Origin: an uncultured Collinsella sp.
Lineage (GTDB): Bacteria; Actinomycetota; Coriobacteriia; Coriobacteriales; Coriobacteriaceae
Assembly: GCA_959019775.1 (NCBI GenBank)
Contig: CAUEPS010000011.1
Location: forward strand, 4,085-68,084
Length of the DNA stretch: 64,000 nucleotides
Direction of reading: 5' to 3'
In this document: piece by piece, positions 8,657 to 16,726 of the stretch
How positions within the stretch are numbered: position 1 is the stretch's first letter
Layout: the number at the start of each line of letters is the position of its first letter
Notes under the pieces: generated by a model
Seen by the model: only the letters and a program-made list of their open reading frames with translations
Databases searched by the model: none
Told to the model about the DNA's origin: nothing
Position numbers and translations under genes: made by a program

Positions 8657-9391
8657 ATGCAGTACTCACAGGAAGTGGAGAACATGTGCCCCGTTGCCAA
8701 GGGTGCATACCACGGCCCCGCACCCATCCCCGAGGAGGGCAAGTGGATCCAGGCTAAGGAGATTTCCGACATCTCCGGTCTTACGCACGGTGTGGGTTGG
8801 TGCGCACCTCAGCAGGGCGCCTGCAAGCTCACGCTGAACGTCAAGGACGGCATCATCGAGGAGGCCCTCGTTGAGACCATCGGCTGCTCGGGCATGACCC
8901 ACTCTGCCGCCATGGCTTCCGAGATCCTTCCCGGTAAGACCATCCTCGAGGCCCTTAACACCGACCTCGTCTGCGACGCCATCAACGTTGCTATGCGCGA
9001 GATCTTCCTGCAGATCGTTTACGGCCGCAGCCAGACCGCGTTCTCCGAGGGCGGCCTGCCCGTGGGCGCCTCCCTCGACGACCTCGGCAAGGGCCTTCGC
9101 TCTCAGGTCGGTACCATGTTCGGCACCAAGGCCAAGGGCGCTCGTTACCTCGAGCTCGCTCAGGGCTACGTCACCCGCATGGCTCTCAACGACAAGAACG
9201 AGATCATCGCGTTCGAGTTCCTGAACCTCGGTAAGTTCACCGACGCCGTCAAGGCCGGCAAGACCCCCGAGGAGGCCATCGCTGGCGCTATGGGCCACTA
9301 TGGTCAGTGGGAGAACGCTGCCAAGTACATCGACCCGCGCACCGACGAGGAGACTCACTCCGTCGCCAGCGTGTTCCCGGTTCACGAGTAG
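8657..9391 (+). CDS. Iron-sulfur scaffold-like protein paired with GGGtGRT protein
   Basis: This 244-residue protein carries a NifU N-terminal/IscU-like fold in its first half, including cysteines in HGVGWCAPQQGACK and ETIGCSGMTHS, and an extra C-terminal half not found in IscU. Proteins of this kind are annotated as iron-sulfur cluster assembly scaffold proteins and occur directly before GGGtGRT genes. The ATG at 8657 has the ribosome site GAGAGGAGAGG; longer upstream starts have none. The codon use is strongly biased, which suggests high expression. It probably works with the downstream gene in a cluster-related task, but that task is not known. Confidence 0.85.
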   Translation: MQYSQEVENMCPVAKGAYHGPAPIPEEGKWIQAKEISDISGLTHGVGWCAPQQGACKLTLNVKDGIIEEALVETIGCSGMTHSAAMASEILPGKTILEALNTDLVCDAINVAMREIFLQIVYGRSQTAFSEGGLPVGASLDDLGKGLRSQVGTMFGTKAKGARYLELAQGYVTRMALNDKNEIIAFEFLNLGKFTDAVKAGKTPEEAIAGAMGHYGQWENAAKYIDPRTDEETHSVASVFPVHE

Positions 9392-9409
9392 AAAGGGAGG
9401 GAAATAACT

Positions 9410-10414
9410 ATGACTGTTACGTTCGAAGGTTACGAGCGCCGCGCTGACAAGATCAACAAGTGCCTCGCCGACAACGGCATCGCCTCCCTCGAGGAAGCTC
9501 TGCAGATCTGCACCGACAAGGGCTTCAACCCGCGTGAGATCGTCAACAACACCCAGTCCATCGCCTTCCAGAACGCTGAGTGGGCCTACACCCTCGGCTG
9601 CGCTCTCGCTGTCAAGCGCGAGGCCAAGACCGCTTCTGAGGCTGCTGCCATCATCGGCGAGGGCATCCAGGCCTTCACCGTTCCCGGCTCCGTCGCCGAG
9701 GACCGCAAGGTCGGTCTGGGCCACGGTAACCTGGGCGCTATGCTGCTCTCCGACGACACCGAGTGCTTCGCCTTCCTGGCCGGCCACGAGTCCTTCGCTG
9801 CCGCTGAGGGCGCTATCGGCCTGGCTCTGAACGCGAACAAGGCTCGCAAGAAGCCGCTGCGCGTCATCCTCAACGGTCTGGGCAAGGACGCCGCTCAGAT
9901 CATCGCCCGCATCAACGGCTTCACCTACGTGAAGACCCAGTTCGACTACTACACGGGCGAGCTCAAGGTCGTCGAGACCATCCCCTACTCCGATGGTCCC
10001 CGCGCTGCCGTTAACTGCTACGGCTCCGACGACGTCCGCGAGGGCGTTGCCATCATGTGGCACGAGAACGTCGACATCTCGATCACCGGTAACTCCACCA
10101 ACCCCACGCGCTTCCAGCACCCCGTCGCTGGCACCTACAAGAAGGAGCGCATCGAGGCTGGCAAGAAGTACTTCTCCGTCGCTTCTGGTGGCGGCACTGG
10201 CCGTACCCTGCACCCGGACAACATGGGCGCCGGCCCTGCCTCTTACGGCATGACCGACACCATGGGCCGTATGCACTCCGACGCCCAGTTCGCCGGTTCT
10301 TCCTCCGTGCCTGCGCACGTCGACATGATGGGTCTCATCGGCATGGGCAACAACCCCATGGTCGGTGCCACCGTCGCCTGCGCTGTCGCCGTCGAGGAGG
10401 CCCTCAAGGCCTAA
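9410..10414 (+). CDS. GGGtGRT protein
   Basis: This 334-residue protein carries the motif that names the family, GGGTGRT, at residues 260-266, followed by many glycine- and methionine-rich turns (DNMGAGPASYGMTDTMG). The family has no established function; it is widespread in anaerobes and nearly always follows a scaffold-like gene, as here with an 18-bp gap. The gene shares the strong codon bias of its partner and ends at a strong terminator, so the two form a two-gene operon. A role in iron-sulfur or metal handling is inference from the partner. Confidence 0.88.
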   Translation: MTVTFEGYERRADKINKCLADNGIASLEEALQICTDKGFNPREIVNNTQSIAFQNAEWAYTLGCALAVKREAKTASEAAAIIGEGIQAFTVPGSVAEDRKVGLGHGNLGAMLLSDDTECFAFLAGHESFAAAEGAIGLALNANKARKKPLRVILNGLGKDAAQIIARINGFTYVKTQFDYYTGELKVVETIPYSDGPRAAVNCYGSDDVREGVAIMWHENVDISITGNSTNPTRFQHPVAGTYKKERIEAGKKYFSVASGGGTGRTLHPDNMGAGPASYGMTDTMGRMHSDAQFAGSSSVPAHVDMMGLIGMGNNPMVGATVACAVAVEEALKA

Positions 10415-10449
10415 TCGCGCCCGCGCAATGCTCATATAGTCGAGCTTTA

Positions 10450-10483
10450 GAGCCGCCACCCACCCGGGTGGCGGCTCTTTTTG
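10450..10483 (+). terminator. Terminator of the scaffold/GGGtGRT operon
   Basis: A perfect twelve-pair stem GAGCCGCCACCC/GGGTGGCGGCTC with loop ACCC is followed by TTTTT, 35 bases after the stop codon. Confidence 0.93.
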
Positions 10484-10670
10484 TTTGCGCTGTCGCAGGG
10501 CAGCTAATGCCGATATATCAGTTGGGGCGAAATACGAGATGTGATGAGATGAAGCGTCGGAGCGTCCATGACGCCCGCCTGCCATATTCGCCCTTTACCG
10601 ATTTATCCAATCTTTGCGGCCCCATTGCCGATCACCCGTGCGACAATGCGCCGGACGAGAAAGGAATCCG

Positions 10671-12197
10671 ATGGAATCGACTGATGTACTGGTAATTGGA
10701 TCTGGCATTGCGGGCCTTTGCGCCGCCATAGAAGCAGCAAGTGCGGGCGCAACCGTTACCATCGCAAGCGCCGGCAAGACCATGAGCGGATCGAGCTTCT
10801 TCCCTGGAACCTGGGGCCTGGGCCTTATTGGACCCGTCGACGAAGACGACGAACAGGACCTCATCGACACCATCCAGACCGTCGGCGGCGGCGTTGCCGA
10901 CCCTACGCTCGTCCAGGCGTTTGTCCACGGTATTCCTCAGGCCATCCAATGGCTCGAGCAGGATCTAGGTGTTGAGCTCCAGCGTCCGCAAAGTGCCGAG
11001 AGCGCCCAGCAGAAGCAGTTTATCCCCTGCTTTGACCATAAGACGCGTATGTGGCGCGGCCTCACCCGCAAGCCGCTTGAAAACGCTCTGTCGGCCCAGG
11101 TCGAGTCACTTGGCATTCGCTTGCTCCCCCGCCACGAGCTTATCGACCTTATTGAGGGCACAACCGGAAAGATTGCCGGCGCCGTACTCTACGACCGCGC
11201 AAACGAGCATCTCGTGCCTATGGCAGCTAAGGCCACCATCATCGCAGCCGGCGGCACGGGTGGCCTATTCGAGCGTAGCCTCACTTCCGCCGACGTGCTC
11301 AGCTCATCACAGGCCATCGCGCGGGCGCACGGTGCGTCCCTTACTAATATAGAGTTCATGCAGATGATGCAGGGCTTCATCGAGCCCAAGCGCAACCTTG
11401 TCTTTAACGAGAAGACCTGGCGCTACGTACATGTAGACCAGCCGGTCGATATCGCCGACGACAAGCTAGACAATCTGCTTGAACAGCGCTCCGGATATGG
11501 CCCCTTCACGTCACGCTTGGCTTCCCGCGCCATCGATCTTGCCATCGATCAAGCAGGCGCCGAAGGCCTGGCGCTCCACTACGACTTCCCCCGCGAGGAC
11601 GTTCCTGAGTTTGTAGAGACCTTTGCCACCTGGCTGCAAGACGAGCACGGCATCGCGCCGACCGACGAGATGCGCGTGGCGATGTATGCCCACGCCGCCA
11701 ACGGCGGTATCAAAATCGACAAGACAGCCTTCACGGGCGTCGAAGGCCTCTATGCCTGCGGCGAGGCGACAGGCGGCATGCACGGCGCTGATCGCATCGG
11801 AGGCCTGTCGAGCGCCAACGGCATCGTATTTGGACGCATCGCAGGCGCATCGGCAGCCCAAGCAGCACAGAATGCACCTGAGGCAGCCCTGAAGGCGGAT
11901 ATCGCCCTCCCCCGGTACGGCATTGCCACAACAGATGCCGAACGCCTGACACACAGCCTTAAGCACACGATGAGCACCTATTGCATGATCAACCGCACCG
12001 AGACGGGCCTATCCGAGGCGCTACACGAGCTTGAGGGCTTGAAGACAAAAGCAACGACCTTGAGCACGCAGAAAGCTCAGGACAGCGAAGTCGCAGCCCT
12101 CGCCCGCCTGCAATCGCAGATTCAACTAGCACAGGAAATGGTCAAAGCCATGCGCAAGCGAACCGAAAGTCTGGGTTCGCACTATCGAGCGGACTAA
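10671..12197 (+). CDS. FAD-dependent oxidoreductase, fumarate reductase/aspartate oxidase family
   Basis: This 508-residue flavoprotein has the N-terminal dinucleotide fold VLVIGSGIAGLCAA and the late FAD-binding block GLYACGEATGGMHGADRIGG. Both are typical of succinate dehydrogenase/fumarate reductase flavoproteins and L-aspartate oxidase. The C-terminus has a helical domain of about 100 residues, as in NadB and SdhA. No nadA, nadC or fumarate reductase subunits are nearby, so the substrate cannot be read from context. The ATG at 10671 follows GAAAGGA; an upstream in-frame start would add 19 residues without a ribosome site. Confidence 0.82.
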   Translation: MESTDVLVIGSGIAGLCAAIEAASAGATVTIASAGKTMSGSSFFPGTWGLGLIGPVDEDDEQDLIDTIQTVGGGVADPTLVQAFVHGIPQAIQWLEQDLGVELQRPQSAESAQQKQFIPCFDHKTRMWRGLTRKPLENALSAQVESLGIRLLPRHELIDLIEGTTGKIAGAVLYDRANEHLVPMAAKATIIAAGGTGGLFERSLTSADVLSSSQAIARAHGASLTNIEFMQMMQGFIEPKRNLVFNEKTWRYVHVDQPVDIADDKLDNLLEQRSGYGPFTSRLASRAIDLAIDQAGAEGLALHYDFPREDVPEFVETFATWLQDEHGIAPTDEMRVAMYAHAANGGIKIDKTAFTGVEGLYACGEATGGMHGADRIGGLSSANGIVFGRIAGASAAQAAQNAPEAALKADIALPRYGIATTDAERLTHSLKHTMSTYCMINRTETGLSEALHELEGLKTKATTLSTQKAQDSEVAALARLQSQIQLAQEMVKAMRKRTESLGSHYRAD

Positions 12198-12239
12198 GCT
12201 GAGCACCCATCTAGAGCAGAACACAACTTCTCGATATTA

Positions 12240-12275
12240 ATGGGTCCCGTAAGCTCAAAGCGACACGGGGCCCAT
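12240..12275. terminator. Hairpin after the FAD oxidoreductase gene
   Basis: ATGGGTCCCGT and ACGGGGCCCAT pair over eleven positions with one T-G pair. No T-run follows, so a terminator role is uncertain. Confidence 0.35.
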
Positions 12276-12358
12276 TCGTGTCCGCGCGGGCAAATATACT
12301 CATTCTGAATACGGAGTCGGCATAGTCCACGTAGACAAACGAACAGAAAGGAAGGGAT

Positions 12359-13219
12359 ATGGACAGTAGGGATATCGAGAAATGGCGTGTCGAACTTGAC
12401 AGCTACGCCCATGTAGAGGACGGCGTTGAGTATTGGCTCGCACGCGATTTAATGGAACCCCTCGGATACACCCAATGGCGTAATTTTGAGACTGCGGTTA
12501 AGAGATCCATGGCATCGTGTGACACCAATAAAATGCCTGTTGCCGCCCATTTTGCTGAGGCCAGCAAAATGGTAGATGCCGGCATCGCCAAACGAGCCGT
12601 AAAAGACTACAAGCTGACACGCTACGCATGCTATTTAATCGCCCAAAACGGAGACCCAAACAAGCCCGAAATCGCGCTCGCACAGGCGTACTTCGCCGTG
12701 CAGACACGCCGTCAGGAGCTCATAGAGCAGCGCTTCGCAGAGATTCAGCGCTTGCAGGCGCGCCACTCGCTATCCGATTCAGAGAAACAGCTCTCGGGCA
12801 TTGCGTTCAAACGAGGCGTGGACTCCAAAGGATTCGCAATCATCAAGTCGAAGGGCGATGAAGCGTTATTCGGCGGCAGAAGCACGGCGGACATGAAGCG
12901 GCAGCTTGGTATGCCCAAGAGCGCGGCATTGGCGGACAGGTTAGCCGATGTTCTCATCAAAGCAAAGGACCTTACGAACTCGATGACGGCCTTCAACGCC
13001 GAGGAACACGATCTGTACGGCCTGGACCAGATCAAGCAAGAGCACATCGAGAACAACACAAGCGTGCGTGGCAGCCTCATCGACCGTGGAATTGTCCCCG
13101 AGAATCTACCGCCTGCCGAGGATACAAAGAAGCTCGAACGTCGCGTGAAAGCAGACGAGAAAAAGCTCAAGGAGGGCACAGACGGATTCACCGACCCCCA
13201 GGGCAGGCTCGACTTGTAA
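12359..13219 (+). CDS. dinD: DNA damage-inducible protein D (DinD-like)
   Basis: This 286-residue protein matches DinD throughout. It has a BRO-N-like N-terminal domain ([19 protein letters not shown]) followed by the diagnostic [34 protein letters not shown] segment. In E. coli DinD is LexA-controlled and inhibits RecA strand exchange. The ATG at 12359 follows AAAGGAAGGG, and a -10 hexamer TATACT lies at 12295-12300. I could not find a complete LexA box upstream, only a CGAACA half-site, so SOS control is not shown here. The charged C-terminal tail is less conserved. Confidence 0.88.
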   Translation: MDSRDIEKWRVELDSYAHVEDGVEYWLARDLMEPLGYTQWRNFETAVKRSMASCDTNKMPVAAHFAEASKMVDAGIAKRAVKDYKLTRYACYLIAQNGDPNKPEIALAQAYFAVQTRRQELIEQRFAEIQRLQARHSLSDSEKQLSGIAFKRGVDSKGFAIIKSKGDEALFGGRSTADMKRQLGMPKSAALADRLADVLIKAKDLTNSMTAFNAEEHDLYGLDQIKQEHIENNTSVRGSLIDRGIVPENLPPAEDTKKLERRVKADEKKLKEGTDGFTDPQGRLDL

Positions 13220-13226
13220 AGCGTCT

Positions 13227-13322
13227 GTGCCCTTTCGGGTTCGACCCCATGCTAGGTCAACAAAAAAAGCGACCAGCCGAAGCCAGTCGCTTTAACATGC
13301 TTTGGTGGGCCGTCAGGGGGTC
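13227..13322 (-). repeat. tRNA-Lys 3' remnant with its terminator (distal duplicate)
   Basis: The 20 bases at 13303-13322 are identical to the 3' end of the tRNA-Lys genes, including CCA on the minus strand, but the rest of the tRNA is missing. Beyond it is a minus-strand terminator (13262-13293, stem AAGCGAC/GTCGCTT with a TTCG loop and a T-run). The arrangement repeats the end of the intact tRNA-Lys unit at 13403-13500, including the GCCCTTTCGGGTTCGACC block. It is a truncated duplicate of a tRNA-Lys unit. Confidence 0.75.
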
Positions 13323-13323
13323 A

Positions 13324-13393
13324 GCCTGCTTCGCAGGCGGCCGCTGCGGCGCTTCGCGCCTTGCGCGCTGCGCTGGTAAATGCTTACGCATTT
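13324..13393. repeat. Chain of three small perfect hairpins
   Basis: GCCTGC-TTC-GCAGGC (13324-13338), GGCGC-TTC-GCGCC (13348-13360) and AAATGC-TTAC-GCATTT (13378-13393) follow one another, exactly between the tRNA-Lys remnant and the next repeat unit. This looks like an inserted palindromic element. Confidence 0.6.
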
Positions 13394-13436
13394 CCTCAGC
13401 TCCGCGCCCTTTCGGGTTCGACCCCATGAAAGGACA

Positions 13437-13470
13437 ACAAAAAAGACGGCCAACCGAAGTTGACCGTCTT
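13437..13470 (-). terminator. Terminator of the tRNA-Lys/tRNA-His cluster
   Basis: On the minus strand a stem AAGACGG...CCGTCTT with a TTCG loop ends in a T-run, 10 bases beyond the proximal tRNA-Lys. Confidence 0.85.
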
Positions 13471-13479
13471 AACATGCTT

Positions 13480-13555
13480 TGGTGGGCCGTCAGGGGGTCG
13501 AACCCTGGACCTTGGGATTAAGAGTCCCCTGCTCTACCAACTGAGCTAACGACCC
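13480..13555 (-). tRNA. tRNA-Lys(CTT), copy 1
   Basis: The 76-nt cloverleaf begins GGGTCGT and ends ACGGCCCACCA with encoded CCA. The anticodon loop CTCTTAA gives anticodon CTT, and the T-arm reads GGTTCGACC. It decodes AAG. Confidence 0.95.
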
Positions 13556-13598
13556 AAAGCTAAAGTCCGTTGTGGCAGACTTTAGAGGAGATATCGTG

Positions 13599-13674
13599 TG
13601 GTGGGCCGTCAGGGGGTCGAACCCTGGACCTTGGGATTAAGAGTCCCCTGCTCTACCAACTGAGCTAACGACCC
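13599..13674 (-). tRNA. tRNA-Lys(CTT), copy 2
   Basis: This copy is identical to the neighbour over all 76 nt, including the encoded CCA. The 43-base spacer between the copies is unrelated to the tRNA. It is a recent tandem duplication. Confidence 0.95.
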
Positions 13675-13696
13675 GATATCAACACGAAGCAAGAAC

Positions 13697-13774
13697 TGGG
13701 GTGGGTAAAGGGACTCGAACCCTCGACCTACGGGACCACAACCCGTCGCTCTAGCCAACTGAGCTACACCCACC
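13697..13774 (-). tRNA. tRNA-His(GTG)
   Basis: The gene begins GGTGGGTG, with the extra 5' G typical of tRNA-His, and ends in CACCCCA. The anticodon loop TTGTGGT gives GTG. It is the first of the three tRNAs in the direction of transcription. Confidence 0.95.
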
Positions 13775-13939
13775 GTGTCCTGTGCGCTTCGCGCTCGACT
13801 ATTATTGCAAGGAACGCCACGCGATGCAAGCCCCAATTTTCAAGAATTTTGAAAAGAGTTTTTCGAACGCGTTTCGAGCAATTCCCACCGGTTTCGTAGG
13901 AGTAAACTTGCCCCACTGCAAATGCTCGAAAGGACAAGC

Positions 13940-15121
13940 ATGAAAGAACTCTCCAACCGTACGGCGACATTCACCGATTCGGTCATCCGCCGCATGACGC
14001 GCATCTCCAATAAGTACGGTGCCGTCAACCTCTCGCAGGGCTTCCCTGACTTCGATCCTCCGGCACAGCTGCTCGAGAGCCTCAGCACCATCGCGACCGA
14101 CCCCAAGCCGCTCTATCACCAGTACTCCATCACTTGGGGCTCCCAGGCCGTGCGCGAGGCGCTCGCGGCCAAGCAGGAGCACTTTATGGGCTTGCCGATC
14201 AACCCCAACGAGAACATCGTAGTCACCTGCGGCTCCACCGAGGCCATGATGGCCGCCATGATGACGGTTACGAACCCCGGAGACAAGGTCGTCATCTTCT
14301 CGCCGTTCTACGAGAACTACGGCGCCGACACGATTCTCTCGGGCGCTGAGCCCATCTATGTGCCGCTCAACCCGCCCACGTTCGACTTCGATCGCGAGGT
14401 TCTCGAGGCCGCCTTCCGCGACAACGATCCCAAGGCAATCGTCATGTGCAACCCTTCCAATCCCTGCGGCAAGGTCTTTACGCGCGAGGAGCTCACTTTT
14501 ATTGCCGACCTGTGCAAAAAGTACGATGCCTACTGCATCACCGACGAGGTCTACGAGCACATCGTCTACGCGCCCCACGAGCATGTCTATATGGCCACGC
14601 TGCCCGGCATGTTCGAGCGCACCATCAGCTGCAGCTCGCTGTCCAAGACCTACTCCATCACCGGTTGGCGCCTGGGCTACACCATCGCCCCGGCCGAGAT
14701 TACCGAGCGCATCAAGAAGGTCCACGACTTCCTCACCGTGGGTGCCGCCGCTCCCCTGCAGGAAGCCGTCGTTACCGCCCTCTACTTCGACGACAGCTAT
14801 TACGATGAGGTCCTCGACCTCTACACCGCCAAGCGCGACCTGTTCTGTCAGGGACTCGACAGCATCGGTCTTGAGCATAACGTGCCGCAGGGCGCCTACT
14901 ACGTCATGATGGACATCTCTGAGTTTGATTACGACAGCGACCTCGACTTCTGCGAGAATCTCGCCTCCAAGGTTGGCGTGGGCGCCGTTCCCGGCTCGAG
15001 CTTCTTCCGTGAGCCCATCAACCATCTGATTCGTTTCCACTTTGCCAAGCGAGACGAGACGCTTAACGCGGCGCTGGAGAACCTCAAGTCGCTACGTGAT
15101 AAAATCAAGCCGCGCGGGTAA
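13940..15121 (+). CDS. Class I/II PLP-dependent aminotransferase
   Basis: This 393-residue fold-type I aminotransferase resembles aspartate/methionine aminotransferases. The PLP lysine lies in SLSKTYSITGWRLGY, preceded by the NPSNPCGKV block and the ITDEVYEHIVY block that holds the cofactor aspartate and tyrosine. The C-terminal arginine that binds the substrate carboxylate is in HLIRFHFAK. The substrate cannot be told from sequence alone. I chose the ATG at 13940 because GAAAGGACAAG precedes it. It stands alone, with a terminator 30 bases after its stop. Confidence 0.9.
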   Translation: MKELSNRTATFTDSVIRRMTRISNKYGAVNLSQGFPDFDPPAQLLESLSTIATDPKPLYHQYSITWGSQAVREALAAKQEHFMGLPINPNENIVVTCGSTEAMMAAMMTVTNPGDKVVIFSPFYENYGADTILSGAEPIYVPLNPPTFDFDREVLEAAFRDNDPKAIVMCNPSNPCGKVFTREELTFIADLCKKYDAYCITDEVYEHIVYAPHEHVYMATLPGMFERTISCSSLSKTYSITGWRLGYTIAPAEITERIKKVHDFLTVGAAAPLQEAVVTALYFDDSYYDEVLDLYTAKRDLFCQGLDSIGLEHNVPQGAYYVMMDISEFDYDSDLDFCENLASKVGVGAVPGSSFFREPINHLIRFHFAKRDETLNAALENLKSLRDKIKPRG

Positions 15122-15149
15122 GGACGGCCCGGCAACTAAAGCAACCAAA

Positions 15150-15190
15150 GAAGCCCCGCACCGCCCGCCGCGTTGCAGGGCTTCTTTTTA
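15150..15190 (+). terminator. Terminator after the aminotransferase
   Basis: GAAGCCC...GGGCTTC forms a stem with inner GCA/TGC pairs and ends in TTTTTAT. Confidence 0.88.
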
Positions 15191-15262
15191 TAGCGCTTTC
15201 TTAAATGGTTTAGAGCTCCATACTTTAGTCACGGAGCAACTCGTCCCAGAGAGAGGAATACT

Positions 15263-16156
15263 ATGGCAGAGCAGCAGCTTATCGGAGCACTCGAGGCCGG
15301 CGGCACCAAGATGGTCTGCGCCACGGGCTATGCGGACGGTACGGTCCTGGAGCGCGAGCAGATCGCGACCACGACCCCGCAGGAGACCGTTGAGGCCGTC
15401 AACGCATGGTTTGCCGACAAGGGCATCGCCGCGCTGGGCATCGGCGCCTTTGGCCCCACCGCAGTCAACCCTGCCTCGCCCCAGTACGGCAAGATCTTGG
15501 AGACGCCCAAAACGGCATGGCGCTACTTTGACCTGCTGGGCACCATCCAAAACGAGCTCAACGTCCCCTGCGGCTACGACACCGACGTCAACGTCGCCTG
15601 CTTGGGCGAGGTCACCTTTGGCTGCGCGCAGGGCCTCACCGACGTTGTCTACCTGACCATCGGCACCGGCGTGGGTGCCGGCGTGCTCTCGGGCGGTCAG
15701 CTCGTCCACGGCATGATGCACCCCGAGGCCGGTCACATCCTGGTCACCCGAGACCCGCGTGACACCATTGGCGAGCATAGCGCCTGCCCCTTCCACGACA
15801 ACTGCCTCGAGGGCCTCATCGCCGGTCCCGGCGTTAAAAAGCGCTGGGACGGCAAGAGCGCCGGAGACATGGCCGATGACCCGGAGGCCATGGACCTGCT
15901 CGCAGGCTATCTGGCGCAGGCGCTCATGACCTACACGCTGTGCTATGCCCCGCAGAAGATCATCATCGGCGGCGGCGTTGCCGACCACACCCCTATCGTG
16001 CCGCTCGCACGCAAAAAGTGCGCCGAGATGCTCAACGGCTATATCGTCACTCCCGAGGTCAACGACATCGATACCTACATCGTCAACAATAGCCTCGAGG
16101 GCAAGCAGGGCATCATGGGCTGCCTGGCCCTGGGTGCCGCCGCGCTTCAGCTGTAG
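15263..16156 (+). CDS. ROK-family fructokinase
   Basis: This 297-residue sugar kinase has the phosphate loop in the form EAGGTK (residues 11-16), where bacterial fructokinases of the ROK group carry glutamate instead of aspartate. The ROK zinc site is present as HPEAGH followed by CPFHDNCLEG, and the second ATP motif IGTGVGAG is intact. It phosphorylates a hexose, most likely fructose, to feed glycolysis. The gene is single with its own ribosome site (GAGAGGAAT). No sugar transporter is adjacent. Confidence 0.88.
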   Translation: MAEQQLIGALEAGGTKMVCATGYADGTVLEREQIATTTPQETVEAVNAWFADKGIAALGIGAFGPTAVNPASPQYGKILETPKTAWRYFDLLGTIQNELNVPCGYDTDVNVACLGEVTFGCAQGLTDVVYLTIGTGVGAGVLSGGQLVHGMMHPEAGHILVTRDPRDTIGEHSACPFHDNCLEGLIAGPGVKKRWDGKSAGDMADDPEAMDLLAGYLAQALMTYTLCYAPQKIIIGGGVADHTPIVPLARKKCAEMLNGYIVTPEVNDIDTYIVNNSLEGKQGIMGCLALGAAALQL

Positions 16157-16240
16157 GCGCGCCAAAGGGGCGCCGCAACGTCCAGCAATCCCATTCAACG
16201 GTATAACGCCGCCACGCCCCGTATAAGCCCCCAAACAAAG

Positions 16241-16284
16241 AAAGGCCGCCTAGGACCAAGCAATGTGTCCTAGGCGGCCTTTTT
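16241..16284. terminator. Bidirectional terminator between the fructokinase and vanZ-like genes
   Basis: AAAGGCCGCCTAGGAC pairs with GTCCTAGGCGGCCTTT over sixteen positions, with A- and T-runs at either side. The vanZ-like stop codon lies inside the stem. Confidence 0.9.
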
Positions 16285-16719
16285 GGCACATATGAGCGAT
16301 CGTAGAAGATACCGAAGCACAACGCTCGTCATCGCTCCGCAGCAATCGATCATCACGTCGGTGATCATGCCGGCGCGACCGGGCACAAAGAGCTGAATCG
16401 TCTCATCAATCGATGGGATCAGCAGCAAAAACACCGCCGTGGGAAGCAGCACGTCAAAGGTGCGACGGCCCTCAATATCGAAAGTGTGCGTCGCCAGAAT
16501 ACCGAGCACCATGTACTCGGTAAAATGCGCGCACTTGCGAATGACGAAGTTGGTCACCCACTCATACGGAAGCCCTATGCCGTGGAAAAAGCCGCGAACG
16601 GCCTCCATAATCGACAAGCTCAATGAACCGGACCCCGTGCCGGGAACCATCGAATTGCCCCAGATGAGCAGCACCATCAGGCAGGTCGCGACCGCCCATT
16701 TTCGATCGAGTTTAAGCAT
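16270..16719 (-). CDS. VanZ-family membrane protein
   Basis: This 149-residue protein has four predicted membrane segments and the VanZ pattern: KCAHFTEY in the middle and DETIQLFVPGRAG...DVMID near the end. VanZ of Enterococcus gives low-level teicoplanin resistance, but most homologues have no known role and are thought to affect the envelope. The ATG at 16719 is preceded by GGAGG at a rather long distance; the longer frame would overlap the upstream gene. It follows the 489-residue membrane protein by 7 bases and is probably co-transcribed with it. Confidence 0.82.
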   Translation of the reverse strand: MLKLDRKWAVATCLMVLLIWGNSMVPGTGSGSLSLSIMEAVRGFFHGIGLPYEWVTNFVIRKCAHFTEYMVLGILATHTFDIEGRRTFDVLLPTAVFLLLIPSIDETIQLFVPGRAGMITDVMIDCCGAMTSVVLRYLLRSLICAKKAA

Positions 16720-16726
16720 GCAGAAG

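Noticed and set aside
8666..10585. A 639-residue open frame opposite the scaffold/GGGtGRT operon
   Set aside because: It is an antisense shadow of highly biased codons; no domain or start signal is seen.
10671..12197. L-aspartate oxidase NadB as a firm call
   Set aside because: The fold fits, but no nadA or nadC is adjacent and many coriobacterial flavoproteins share these motifs, so only the family is given.
12198..12358. LexA box upstream of dinD
   Set aside because: Only a CGAACA half-site is visible near 12339; no matching second half at the required spacing.
13480..13674. tRNA-Lys pair as the attachment site of the defence island
   Set aside because: The island lies 36 kb away and no integrase is seen near either place.
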